Below are positions 12,516-24,425 of a DNA stretch of 64,000 nt, one piece after another. The stretch is from Seiridium cupressi (lineage: Eukaryota > Ascomycota > Sordariomycetes > Amphisphaeriales > Sporocadaceae): the NCBI GenBank assembly GCA_036674765.1, contig JARVKI010000132.1:1-64000 (forward strand). The letters run 5' to 3'. The first letter of the stretch is position 1; every line of letters begins with the position of its first letter. The notes below the pieces were generated by a model. It was not told the origin of the DNA, searched no databases, and saw only the letters and a list, made by a program, of their open reading frames with translations. The translations under genes and the position numbers were made by a program.

Positions 12516-13288
12516 CTACAGTCGTTCCCTTTCTCTCCTCTCTCTACTCCCTTCAAACCTAATATGTCCATACTCCCTCCAACCCTTATTGCCCTTGCTC
12601 AGAACAATCCTGTTTCGCACAAAGTGCTCGGTGTGATGATACGCCTCGTGCTTCTCTACACTCTCCCATCCCACATACACGATATAACAACTCTTATGTC
12701 CATCCAAGCTCTCCTCGAGCACTCCACCCGTACAGCCGAGGCACCCGTCTACATGGCGCACGATGTGCGTCCAGAGCGGCCATGCGCCGTCGTGCCAGGC
12801 CGCGGAAGTGGACACATAGATCGCGGTCCCGGTTACCGGCGCGCCCTTGGCGAGTGCTTGAGGTTCGGGCGTGAAGTCGCGAAGATGAGCATGTCGGACA
12901 AGCCATGGAGTTGAAGATGAAGTGATTAAAGGCTGCAGGAGAGATTTGAAGCAGCTGTATTGTGCCGAGAAAAGGAAATCCTTATGCTGAGCAAGGGTCT
13001 CTCTCACTGTGGACTTCGTTAGCAAATGATACTACGTGTGATATGCTGTCTCATCATCTGGAAAAGCTGCGTAAGAGACTTGCAGGTTGACTTACCAACA
13101 TGCAACTGCACTTCAGTCTCATCTTCAGGCGAGCGACCCCAGTACAGACGTCGGAAGCCGGGATAGCTCTCAAGCACATCTAATGCTTTCGCCCAGGATT
13201 TCCCGTGTACGGAATGTAAATCTGTCAAGTGCTTTTCTGTGCTTATTGTCAGATAATGGATTTGCGTTACTGCTGGCTCCATCGTCAT
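12516..13288 (-). CDS. Antibiotic-biosynthesis-monooxygenase (ABM)-fold protein, function unknown
   Basis: Two exons on the minus strand: 13288-13096 and 13006-12516, about 227 residues. The N-terminal half has WAKALDVLESYPGFRRLYWGR, and the C-terminal half has YIVYVGWESVEKHEAYHHTE. Both resemble the dimeric alpha+beta barrel (ABM) fold seen as a tandem in many small fungal proteins. This fold covers cofactor-free monooxygenases, haem-binding proteins and non-enzymes, so no reaction can be assigned. No signal peptide or membrane segment is visible, so it is probably cytosolic. It is transcribed away from the homogentisate dioxygenase-like gene, with 375 bp between the two starts. Confidence 0.7.
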
Positions 13289-13663
13289 AGCGTTATGGTA
13301 TCCTTGGCATTCGAAATTAGTATATTCAGATCTGGTCGTGATCAGCTACAGCCACGCGCGACCCACGACAGGAAAGGTCTACATGAAGATAGCTTCAGTC
13401 TGAAAAGGCAGAGAACCTAGGCAAAGTCAGAAGCAACCTCACATAGATAATGCCGAGGATTGACATGGCCTTGGCATTTTGTCGCGAGCAGCGAGTCAAA
13501 GTTGGGGTAGTTGCAGGGAGGGGAAGACATATCTGGCCGACCATGTTCTTCGGCCGAGATAATAAACTCGAATTGAAGAACATCAATCTCTTCCAGGCAA
13601 CTACGACTATATAACCGATTGAACATAGTCTGGCCTTGTAATATTCGAGCGGAAAATATCACC
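13289..13663. promoter_or_regulatory. Shared divergent promoter region of the ABM-fold gene and the HGD-like gene
   Basis: This 375 bp interval separates two start codons pointing away from each other, so promoter elements for both genes must lie here or overlap. No specific operator could be identified by eye. Confidence 0.5.
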
Positions 13664-15061
13664 ATGGCTCCAGTGACCGACTTTGCTGTCAAAGACAGTT
13701 ACAAGTACTTGGAGGGATTCGGAAGCTATCACCAGTAAGCCTCTCCAACTCACCGAACTCGAAAGCATCATGCTGACCCTCTGCATCCTAGGTCAGAAGC
13801 CATCCCAGGCGCAAATCCGCTCGTCAACAATAGCCCCCAAAAGCCCCCTTTCGGACTGAGAACGGAGAGGATAAGTGGCAGCTCCTTCACTGCCCCGCGA
13901 GACCACAGTCTCCAGACTTGGATGTACCGTGTTACCTCTTCGCTCAAGCACTCGGAGTTTGTGCCCTACAAGAACGAGGGAGCACCAAAGAAGCCCAGTT
14001 TCGTCTCGCCGAATTCGTATCTATGGCCCGAGTACCCAGTCGATCCGGAGGCAGACTGGCTCTCCCAAAAGCTGCTGGCTCAGAATGGTGATCCAGGTAC
14101 GAAGAAGGGCCTGGCCATCTGGGTATTTTCGGTCGGAAGATCTATGGAGGGCAACACGGTCTTCTCATCGCTCGATGGAGATATCCTCATAATTCCACAG
14201 TCGGGCGTTTTGGACATCCAGACAGAGCTCGGTAAGCTTCTTGTACGGCAGAACGAGATATGTGTGATACCGCGAGGTGTCCGCTTCCATGTTGCCTTGC
14301 CTTCTGGGCCTGCCAGGGGCTATATCTGCGAACTCTTCCAAGGCCACTTCCGACTACCCGAGCTGGGTCCGGTCGGCTCAACAGGGCTCGCCAACATCAG
14401 GGACTTCCAAGTCCCGACAGCTTTCTTTGATGGCGTGGTCAAAGAGGGTATGGCTATTGCCGATGATGCTACATGGACGGTTGTCTCGCGTCAAGCTGGG
14501 CGCCTGTGGGAAGCAAAGCAAGATCACACCGTTTTTGACGTTGCCGCTTGGCATGGGACGAATCATCCATATAAGTACGATCTGAGCCGCTTTTGCCCGA
14601 TGGGCAATCTACTATTCGATGAGCATGACCCAAGTCTATACACCGTGCTCTCTGCACCATCCTACAGAGAGCCTGGGGTCAACGTTGTCGATTTTGCAAT
14701 CATCCCGCCAAGATGGATGGTGGCCGAAAACACCTTGTGGCTCCCGTACTTTCACCGCAACACAATGAATGAGTTCTACGCGCCAGTGGTAACATTACAA
14801 GATCCTAATCATCCACTGAATAATGGCCAGCAGTTCAAACCATTTGTGGCGGGCCTGCATGGGAGCATGACGACCCATGGTGCGGGCGAGGAGGAATTCA
14901 AGAGAGCTATGAACGGGCCTACGACACCAACAAAGGTGCAGACCGATGGCTTGACTTTTGTTCTTCTGGAGACGGAGATGCCACTCTATTTGAGCGATTG
15001 GGCTGCGGAAGCATGTTCCAAGCCGGCCGACGCCAAACCTCGCGGTGCAGCCAAGATCTGA
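13664..15061 (+). CDS. Homogentisate 1,2-dioxygenase (HGD family)
   Basis: Two exons, 13664-13734 and 13792-15061, give about 446 residues, the usual length of this enzyme. The N-terminal motif GLRTERISGSSFTAPR corresponds to the conserved HGD start. The iron ligands appear present: His345 and Glu351 in YFHRNTMNEF and His386 in SMTTHG, by alignment from memory with the known His/Glu/His set. The family opens the ring of homogentisate with O2 to make maleylacetoacetate, in cytosolic phenylalanine and tyrosine breakdown. No fumarylacetoacetase or maleylacetoacetate isomerase gene lies nearby, although these are often clustered with it in fungi. It may therefore be a paralogue acting on a related aromatic compound. 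Its divergent neighbour encodes an ABM-fold protein. Confidence 0.9.
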
Positions 15062-18000
15062 TGAAAGAGCCAGGGTTTACTAAAGGAAGAATAAAAGGAA
15101 ATCCTCGGTCTGACCGAAACTATTTCAGTATTGGCAGGATTGGCCGCTGTGGTCTGTTGTCGATGGGAGAGCAGCCAGGCCGCTGTCTTAGGTCAGCTGC
15201 GGGATACGAAGCACCATGATGCCAGATTTGGAGACGACTGTTGAATCAAGGGTGTATGTATACACATGTTTGAATTTCGCAATCTCTTACCGAAAGGCAA
15301 TACCTGAAGCTTGACACACTTAGTATCTTTGTACTAGTGGTAAACTATTGGGGCATCGGGCCACTGTTTGAGATGTACTGAGGCATAATGTCTAGCTTGA
15401 CGTGCGTTCCCGTGTTCTCGAACAATCGACGCCGGATTGCCATGTGATTGAGGCCACTTCTCAATCAAGATGTTTCAGCTAAACGCGAGCATTGTGACGT
15501 CCCTGGTCCATTGTAGTAATTACACCATCGGGGATACCCTATGGAATAGCTGCCAGCTCACCAGCAACATCAATGCTTGAGAGTAGTTCCAGCTTGCCTG
15601 GCCAGAAACCGGATGAAGACCAATTTCGTCATGGTGAAAGCCGTCAGCTCCCAAACCATTGCGGATTCCTTGTCCTACCGGCGCCATGCCTTGTTCGATC
15701 GAACTTGTGCCTGGGGTTGCTATAAGCCACAGCTCTCGGCTGGGTCGGAGACTCCCGTGGCGCTTTGGCGCTGATGTTTGAGGTTTAGGGCGTCAGGCGA
15801 CACCATAGCCCTGCTCAGCCAGTGCCTCAAACCGGGAATGCGAACCACGACCTGGTTTCAATGCCAACGATTGGTAGACGTCCGAATGAAGCTGGCAGTG
15901 AAGACATGAGGTCATGGCAGCATGTACTAGCTAGAAAGAAAGTGTTGCATGTCCAATCGTGCCCTCTGGATTATTCCCATCTGCCATTCAAAGTGGGCTC
16001 TAAACCACTGTGCACGACTTCGGACTGCGGGAGCTTCAGCTGCAGGGGATCTGCAAAGCATTGCGGGGTCTCATGCAGTGGTGGAAAGCCCCGAAGACGG
16101 TAGGTATCAGGCTTGAGCTTATCGCAGATGCTATCAACAGCCATACTGTACAGCAATTACCAAGCTTACCCGGGAAGCTATACCATCTCACTAGCCGGCA
16201 TTAACAGGTTTCGAAACAGTATAACTCAACATCAGTGGTGCTTGTGTTATGTGTCGCAAGACAAAGGCAGCATATAACCAAAGAGCTGGGAGAGCTGGGA
16301 GACCTCAAGGACATGAAGCTCCTGGCGAATGGCCGAAGAGTGATGTCCCTCTGACTCTGGCCGTGAGAGTCACACATGTAGGATTGTCCCGAAGAGGGCA
16401 TCCGATGATTGGAGGCATAAGGCAGCTGTGCCATAGACCTCGCACATCCCACTTACTTCAACTCTCCCAGGCACATGGGAGGTCTGATACGCTCGTGGCT
16501 TATCGCGGGCATGGGGAAGGGAAGGTAACCTCGCAAGCCTCGATAGCGTAATGGAGGGTGCGGGAGGGGGTTATCGCGATAGATATGCCCGAATAGGTAG
16601 TGGTAACAAGAACCATTGATGGGCAAACTGTAGCTGGATGTCAGAGCTACTCACAGACGACTGCTGTTGGATCGTCTCGTCCGGTGCTTTCCGAAGAATC
16701 AAGGTTGCCGGGCTACTTATTCTTAGCACTCGATAGCATGAAGCTGCTAAGGCACATAGTGTGGGGAGATCCTGCCTGCTACTGTACATGGTACTCCAGT
16801 GGCTCCGGTTTCGTACCTGTAGCCGTTTGCTAGCCCCGAACGCGAGACTGATTGATAATCCTGGTTGCTATCAATGGGAGCAGCAATGATGCAACTTCAA
16901 TCCAGGCACAAATATCAATAGCATGAGATCAGTAGAGGTGAACGACGACAGTCAGGCTGAGGTGTTGGTGATCTGAGCGCGCTCCAACAATGTCCAGCTG
17001 GAACCAGATAAGCGCCTGATTTCATCATCGGGACCAAGGGGACGATAGTAAAGCTGGCACCGGGCCAAGGAACATTGGAGACCCCCGCCACGGGTCTCGA
17101 GAGCTATGTGCTGAGGTACGTACCTGCGCCCTGCGCCCAGAATTGGTCGAATCCATGGACTACGGCAGTGCCTTGATCCAGAATGCTGGAGGAGCATCGA
17201 AGGCAGACAAGAGGCACGTCACTAGTCACACGGCCTAGGTAATGCATCATCAACTTATCCGAGGAACCCACACGCCCCAGGCCCCAGGCTTTATCGCCAT
17301 GGTCCGGGACTGGGGACCTCGAGTGAGTGACCAGCAACCACCACGCGCAACGCCAACCGTAGCGGTTGAGTCTCTAGCCTGACACGATGATAAGAGACCT
17401 CCATGGTCCCCCATATGACCAACGCGCTCCTGGCCTCCCCCTTTCTCCTCCCTGCACTGTTCAAATAACAGACAACAACAAACCCAAGCATCTTCAAGTC
17501 TACTTGACACCAAGGCCTGCCTCATCTTTGTGTGTCTTGATTGTTCCTCTGCATACTGTTGCCATTCCACTAGCACACTTGCATCATCCGTTTATCGATA
17601 ACCCGGGCTGTACCTGACCCAGCGCACGCTAGATCGGCCGCATAGTCGAGGACCATCTGAGTCACCCGCTCTGCGCAACGCCTCTGATCGCTTTGTCGCC
17701 AGCACCAGCTCTCCCTTTCGAGAACAAAGCCGCTTCCCATCGGACGGATCGCACCTGACATAGAAGCTCCTGCTTACTCTTTCGACGCCATCCGCAAAGA
17801 ACAAAGCAATCACCTGCATCCTTGCAGCCATAACAAGGCGCTCTTACCTCATACTTTGCTTGGCCTCCGTGTGACTCGACGGCTTTGCAATCACCACCTT
17901 CGCTCTAGAAAGACCCAGCTGCATCCTCCGAAACTCTCTCCTCTTACTCTCCCTAAGACCCATTCATCTCTCACTACCAGCTATTCGTTTAGTTGCAGAA

Positions 18001-18232
18001 TCACTTCTCGTTGCCACACATAATAACACTTAACCCTTTGAGATCATCGACTCCCAGCGTTTCCGGTGTCTGGCACTCTTCTGTCCACGCCATCCGGGTT
18101 CTCTCAAAAGGACCTCACAAGTCGAATAGGTTATAAGCACGCCTGTGAACGGTAGCTTGTGTCTCATTTCATCAAATCGCATCAACAATACACATTGGCA
18201 ACCAAGAACCTACCGTTCCGCCACATTCAAAC
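15062..18232. other. 3.2 kb interval without a recognisable gene
   Basis: Short open frames occur in all frames, but none has family-like sequence, plausible splice structure or length. The right end, from about 17.4 kb, is pyrimidine-rich (many CTCC and CTTC runs), as expected for the promoter and 5' leader of the gene at 18233. I see no clear repeat or transposon in the remainder. Confidence 0.5.
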
Positions 18233-18915
18233 ATGGCTTCCTTTGAGGCTACTCGTGACATCCGGGGCGCTGCTCAGGATCCCAAGAGAGCAAAGGAGAA
18301 GTCCGCCAAGTGGGCCAACGGCGCTCGCCCATCGGCAGGCTGCAAGTACAACATGTGGGATCCCGATATGATCCTCACTGGGAGCGACAGCCAACGTGCC
18401 AAGGTGCGACCTGAGCGCTCCTACGATAATAGGTAGGCCTTCCAGAAGTATTGTGCCAAATGCGATTGCCACGTTCAGGCTGACAAGTCCACGTTTCCAG
18501 CTACCACGTTCGATCCCACAACATCATCAAGCCCAAGTTCGTGCATGATGTCAAGCCGAATCACTCGCGCGCCAAGGTTGACGCCATGGAAGAGCTGAAT
18601 GATCCAGCCATCTCGCGCTCCCTTCTCGACCTGCTTCCCACATCGAATCGAAGCCGGCAGCCGAGCGTGACGGACGGTTTCCTGTACAGCTTCGACAGGA
18701 AGGAGACTCCTGGCAAGCCCTTGTCCCTGGAGATCTTCGTCAAGACCAACCCGAAGGAGACGGAGAAGTTCGTCGAGAAGGAGTACGAGATTCTGGATAA
18801 TAATGGAGATGCACTCAAGGGCCGAAAGGCTCGTCGAAACCTCCGTCGTCAGAACCAGCTCGAATCGGCCGAAGAGCCGGCGATCGTCGAAGATGATGGC
18901 TTCGAGCTCATCTAG
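18233..18915 (+). CDS. Conserved-looking hypothetical protein, 204 residues
   Basis: Two exons, 18233-18432 and 18501-18915, join in frame through AG/C to give about 204 residues. The ATG at 18233 follows CAAAC, a good fungal initiation context. The protein is hydrophilic and charged, with no signal peptide or membrane segment. The middle (LEIFVKTNPKETEKFVEKEY) looks folded. The tail is basic (RKARRNLRRQ), then acidic, ending EDDGFELI. I do not recognise a domain. The long pyrimidine-rich leader and clean splice sites suggest a well-expressed gene, and it is probably real rather than a chance frame. Confidence 0.7.
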
Positions 18916-19764
18916 TCGTTTCGCGTGCGATAAAGCGAGCTTTCGGCAGTGCTGAATGCGTTGACCACCAACATTTTTCTGCTCTGGGAGCGTCTTGTAT
19001 ATTTCACTCAGGCATATCGGTTGGAGTTTTTGTGAGCGATCGGGCGTATCAATCGTACCTCTAGGGAGAGTGCGAAGTTAATGATACCAGGATACGTCCC
19101 GTTGGGTTTGAATTGCACATAGCGGCTTCAGACGAGTCGAGGTTATGGCTAGACTTGGTTATTGCATCGTGACCTGTGTCCTATACCTAGATACAATAGT
19201 CACTTTCGTGTTTTTCCACGTCGCACCGTCGGTCTGCAACGGGTCTGACAGGAGCGCTGGCGTAATGGTTCCATCTTTACCCATGGTTTTGGTGGAGAAT
19301 GTCGCTCAGCGCTGATGAATTATGCAACGATGACAATTAGGAAGGACTATACAATAAAGACAGCATATACGAAACATGCTCATGCCATATTGCTTGTGAA
19401 GGTGGTTGTCCCAGAGCCACGACGTAAACCTAGTTGCTTTACCCGAAAGTTGATGTAGGAAGGGTGGCATTTTGAAAAGCGCGAAATATCGGTGATGTTC
19501 TTGTGGGATTGAGCCAAGTAGTGGGTGGTCTGTGCACGGGTATACACTTCGCAAATATGTTCACCTAAACGAGACAAGTGCTTCTACATTTCGCAACTAT
19601 GCAATACGATCAGAGCATATTGGCAACGATTTTTGATGTTGATATATTGCTATCTTGGTTTACTCATTGTAATACTCGGATTGCATCTGAATATCTGTAC
19701 CTGGAAACACAACCCATACCCTGCGACAGATCGCCTACGTGGTCGGTGATCGTGGTAGAAGGAC
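18916..19764. other. Intergenic region between two convergent genes
   Basis: About 850 bp between the 204-residue gene (plus) and the large GTPase gene (minus). It should carry both 3' UTRs. It becomes AT-rich towards the right. No gene is supported. Confidence 0.5.
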
Positions 19765-21944
19765 CTAGGCTTTGCAAATATCTGGCTTGGTTCTGGCCCC
19801 ATTTTTATCCATAAACGTGGTAAAAGGTTTTTCGATGTTCATATACCAGGACGGGTTTTGAACAGCTGAATGACCACATTCCCAGACTATGGCAAATCCT
19901 GCCGGGCCTTCGAGGTTCAGAGCCACGTCCTGTGCCTCCATGTTAGCAAGAACCGTCCCCAAGTATCAGTGTCCAATCCCCGTCGTTCGGGCACTTACTA
20001 GGATACCGCTGGACTTTCTTTGCTCAATTTTTTCATCTAGGCCTTGATAATAGCCTCTGAAGTCCCAGGACAGATTGCCGTTCTTGAACTCGATGAGATA
20101 GGTGGAGTCATATCCAAACCAAGCCCTCTCTACGCGATCCCACCCCCGGTCTATGGCCTTGCTGGCATTTCTCGGCGCCACCACTTTGCGACGGTCTTCT
20201 ATCTTGGCATAGAAGGTCCCATCCGGGCCAAGAGACACGAAGCTGGGACAGCTATGGTATTGTCTCTCTTCAACGAGCTCGTCCAAATCCGGGTATTGAT
20301 CTCTAAGAGCACTAGCTTTAGAAAACAAATCATGTTAGAACGGGGTCATCAGCTAATTTGTCAAATAAGGAACCTTGTCTTACTGGTTCGACATTGCTCT
20401 TCCTCATGGTAGTGGTGGTAGAACGATCCGCTCATGCCAATGGTGATATATCGTGATTCTATACCATTTCCTAGAGGCTTTTTAATGCGTCCAAGACTGC
20501 AATTCATATAAGCGAGAGCGTTAGAGGAGTCGTGCGATCTGATATTTGCTTACAACTTATCATGGTCTGGGCCACAAAAGTAAAATTTGCTTCCGCATAT
20601 GCTGAGGCTCAAGTCCTTGCTCGACGCCTGCAAACTGCCACAGGCGCTCGTCGTGCTCGAGCTGTTTGCCAACGAAAATTTTGACGAGTTCTCGCCTGTA
20701 TTACTCTTATACAGATCGAGCCGCCCAAAGTTTTTCTTGTACAACTCAAGCTGTCCTTGCACTTCCACGGACTCTTCGTGTTCTTTTTCAAGCTTGGATT
20801 CGAGGTCGTCCAGTTGCCGGGCTTGTATTTCGTGTAGATGATGATGAGTAAGACTCTGCAGCTTCAGTTTACTTTCGAGTCTGGCAATCCTTTCTTCTTG
20901 AAGCTTTTCCAAGGACACCTTGAGCTCTTCCCGATCTCGGTTGAGCTTATCGAGCTTCAGATTCATGGCAGCTTGTTCCCGCTCTAGCTGTTTAGCGGCC
21001 TCCTTGTCCCGAGTTCTCAGTGCCTCCTCCATCATGTCTTTGACATCAGCTACCTCCTTCTTGAACTTCTCTTGGGCTGCAAGCAAGGCACCACTTAGCT
21101 CCTGGCCTGCATCGGTGTCGTTTAGTAAACGGTTGCCCTGGACCATCTGTTCCTGGATAGCTAGTGTGATCTCCGAAACGCCAGTCTTATCGACGACGAA
21201 TTTCTCAATCAATTCCCTGGCAGATTCCACGTCGTTCCGATGCCGATACGTTTGAGCTCCTTTACTTACGAGGTGCCCCCAGAACTCTTCTTTAGTCGTG
21301 AGTTCCTGCTCACGGCTTCTTCCTTCAGGTTCAGTGACCTTGTCCCATCTCGTCGTCACCAGAGTGACTTTTTTCAGTGGGTCGGTGCCACAGAGTTTCC
21401 TGAATAGGATCAAATTCCTTCGGGCGCTACCTTGCATTCGAGGTTCGTCAATGCGATGCAGATAAAGTATTCCGTCCAGGAGAATGTTCCTCTGATAGGA
21501 GCCAGCAAGCCACTCAGCAATCCCTTTCAGCACATCAGTATCCGAACGATTAGTGTCATCGAAGCCAGGTGTGTCGATGAGGTACACATTAGCGGCAGAG
21601 TTGGGAAAGTGACATCGATAAACCCCTACATCCTGGGTGCCTTTTAATCCAATTAGACCTTTTTTTTTTTTTTTTTTTTTTGTCCAATGCAAATGTTCTT
21701 CAAATGAGGGCTTACATGATTCAAGGTCATGGCCGACTTTCACTTCTTCCTCTGTGCATTGCGAGATGAATGTGCTCTTTCCGGAGCCTGTGACGCCCAT
21801 TAATGCAATGACAACATCTGTTTGCTCGGGCTCGAAGCCTCCTAGATAGTCGCGAGCTGTGCTACTGGGCACCTCTGTCGATGCCAATGGCGGCGCTAGA
21901 TCGCTCTCCGGTGCTTGGTATGTCGCAGGTAATACTTCAGACAT
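19765..21944 (-). CDS. AIG1/septin-like P-loop GTPase with coiled coil and novel C-terminal domain
   Basis: Five exons on the minus strand: 21944-21716, 21640-20554, 20496-20384, 20315-19999 and 19929-19765, about 636 residues; all phases fit. The GTPase domain carries G1 GVTGSGKST (residues 50-58), G3 DTPGFDD (99-105) and G4 TTRWDK (172-177). Residues about 260-410 form a long Glu/Lys/Gln-rich coiled coil. The last 200 residues (e.g. RVERAWFGYDSTYLIEF, WDFRGYYQGLDEKIEQ, AGFAIVWECGH) form a Trp/Gly-rich beta-type domain I cannot name. I start at 21944 because an AAAATGT context and the neighbouring paralogue support it. Similar fungal proteins are uncharacterised; membrane remodelling or immunity-like roles are only inference. 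Intron 1 contains a 22-base poly-A run (on the coding strand) and is divisible by three. Confidence 0.8.
21641..21715 (-). other. In-frame, stop-free intron with a long poly-A run
   Basis: Intron 1 of the large GTPase gene (GTAAGC...TTAAAAG) is 75 bp. It contains no stop in the host frame and includes about 22 consecutive A on the coding strand (T on plus, about 21660-21681). Retention would insert 25 residues with seven consecutive lysines between the P-loop and the G3 motif. Confidence 0.65.
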
Positions 21945-22607
21945 TTTGTTTAAGAAGATCTTGAACAGTTTTAAAACTATCGCCGAAACTGGAAGCTTCT
22001 GAAGCCTGGCAACTTTCAAAGCAATAAGATCAGATCATCGAGAAAACAGAAATGTGGCATTCTTCACTGAATTATGCCAAAGATGTCGATCTCGACCCCC
22101 TGTATCACAGCCTCACTCCTGATTGATCGTGCATGGCTCAAGCGTACAGCCTGCATGGGCGTCTTTCTCTACTATTGGTGGACGGTAACAGCATGAAGCG
22201 GTTCGCCAGTCATACTCTGCTTCCACTTTTTATCACCTATCAAGAACAAGCGACAGAATATTGACTTGCACCATGCTTTTGCCCGTCTGCGGTGTCACCC
22301 TACACGTGTCGCGCTGTGCCCATTGCCATACAAGGCACTGACGTGCCGCCAAGGTTGACTCGGGGTTGGGGCGCCTCGCTCTACAACTCTTTCATTTGGT
22401 TTCATTATCTCGCAATGCTGTTACACCTATGACAACCTTCGGTGGTCTTTATTCTCGTGGCGTGTTTATATCATTTGCTTACTCTAAGACATCTGAACGA
22501 AAACTATCCCAATTGCTACAGTTTTCGTGGGATAATCCCCGCATCTCTAGCATTTCGTCTCCAGGCTAACACCGCTCCAAAGAATTGATAAACATTATAT
22601 CATTACA
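21945..22607. promoter_or_regulatory. Divergent promoter region between the two P-loop GTPase genes
   Basis: The 663 bp between the two start codons has no gene of its own and must supply promoters for both GTPases. Nothing more specific can be recognised by eye. Confidence 0.5.
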
Positions 22608-24048
22608 ATGGTCGTTGAGTGGTAGGCTTTAGAGTGAGAAAAACAACCCATAATACCTATAACTGACGTTGGCTTCAGCATAGTTGGACCCCATGACGTA
22701 GTCATCTTTGTCATGGGTATGACTGGTGTTGGGAAAAGTACCTTTATTTCTCAACTAGTCGACGATGATATCGGGATAGGACATGGTTTAAACTCACGTA
22801 AGTTCTTAGATTGACATGGAAGCCACACATCAAGCTTATCCTCTATCCGGATTAGACACAGCTACGACCTCCTTCCATTGTCTAGACCTACATGACCGAA
22901 GGGTATACCTAGTTGATACTCCTGGGTTCAACGACACTTGGCGCTCAGATGGGGAGACTCTCCAGGAGATTGCTTACCTGCTCGCCCAAACATACAGAGG
23001 CGGGCTGCGACTGGGCGGCATTGCGTATCTACACTCCGTCGCTGAACCTCGAGTCACTGGGTCTGCTGCAAAGAATTTTGCAATGCTGGGGAGCCTATGT
23101 GGCCCGACAGCAGCCAAGCACGTAACTTTGGTCACGACTAAATGGAACCTTGCCGGAGAGGATGGAACTCGAAGAGAAAAAGAGCTTGTAGAGAACAAAA
23201 AGTTTCTTCATCACATGTATCAATCCGGAAGTCCTGTCAAGAGATGGACGGGAGATCGTGACTCGGCTTGCTCTATCATTACAGATCTGTTATCCCGAAG
23301 CGATGCGGATCCCAGCCTCAGCCTACAAATCCAGCAGGAGCTTGTCGATGATAAGCTAAAGCTTGAACACACCTCCGCGGGGACGAAACTTGCTATGGGA
23401 TACGAAAATTCAATCAGAAAGCTGCGTTGTGATATCAACGAGGTCTGCGAAGAACTGCGCCGAGGCAAAGATGCCTTATCGCTGGGGTTACTTGAGCAGA
23501 AGAGACAGTACGAGCAGTCCCTGGAGGCCACTAAAGTTGCCCGAGCGACATTGAAGGAGCGCTTTGAAGATATGTCCGGGTTGAATGAAATATTCTACGT
23601 CGAAGTGCTCCAGAATTTCAGGAACGAAGAGGAACTGCGCCGACAAGCCATTGAAGAAGGTCAAAGGCAAGTCCGGGAGCTCGTACGGTACTATGCAGAG
23701 AACAGGCGGGTCTACCTAGAAGCCAACAGACAAGCACCGAACCCAGTGCTTCGTAGCCTGGGGAACCAGTATAAAAGGACGCAAGACAGCATCCGCAGGA
23801 GAATTCAGGATACGTCGACACGCATATTGAAGGAGAAGAAACGGTCAGTCATGAAGCGGAACTTGGTCCCTTTATTGGGATGCTTAGCAGGACTGTTGAC
23901 AATCGCCGCTGGAGCTGCTACCCTTCAGGTTCCTATTATAGCTGTAGGAGTTGCCATCACTGGGACGGCGGGAACTAAGCTTGACTTAAGTCGGTCTAGG
24001 ATTACAAAGAAAGACAACGAGGCGTGGGATGTTGCAGAGTTCAGTTAA
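22608..24048 (+). CDS. P-loop GTPase with C-terminal membrane hairpin, paralogue of the divergent neighbour
   Basis: Three exons, 22608-22621, 22679-22797 and 22862-24048, about 439 residues. The first exon is only 14 nt, but all phases agree. G1 is GMTGVGKST (residues 18-26) and G3 is DTPGFND (63-69). The expected G4 reads TTKWNLAG, with Asn where an Asp normally specifies guanine. A charged coiled-coil region follows (about 210-370), then two hydrophobic stretches (LVPLLGCLAGLLTIAAGAA and PIIAVGVAITGTAG) that can form a membrane hairpin near the C-terminus. The fold resembles AIG1/GIMAP-like and septin-like GTPases. The local arrangement suggests a pair derived by duplication: same G-domain signatures and gene structure at the P-loop, but different C-terminal modules. 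Function is unknown. Confidence 0.8.
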
Positions 24049-24425
24049 ATCTTGCACGAAAGACTATGTATGTAAGATGAAGACGACGGTCCAAATTTCA
24101 GCTACATTCTGTTTCACCAATTTTGCCAACTCAATGTCAAGAAATTCAATTTCGAATATAGGTCAACTCCCAGCCTTGGGAGCTCGATTTCGTACAGAAC
24201 CACCCCATGACAAAGAACGTAGACCTCCTGTCCACCACACTGTCTTAGTACTGCCACAAACCCCAAATTCATCAAGAAAGGAACAAAGCATAGGCAAGCC
24301 AACAAAACCATGCCCAGGTATCAGCGGAATCGACCTACCACTTACGAGGGTTTGACCTCTTAGCCCTTCTCACACCACCAACCCGAACATTCCTTAATGG
24401 CCGGCAACTAGATCATTACAATGAT

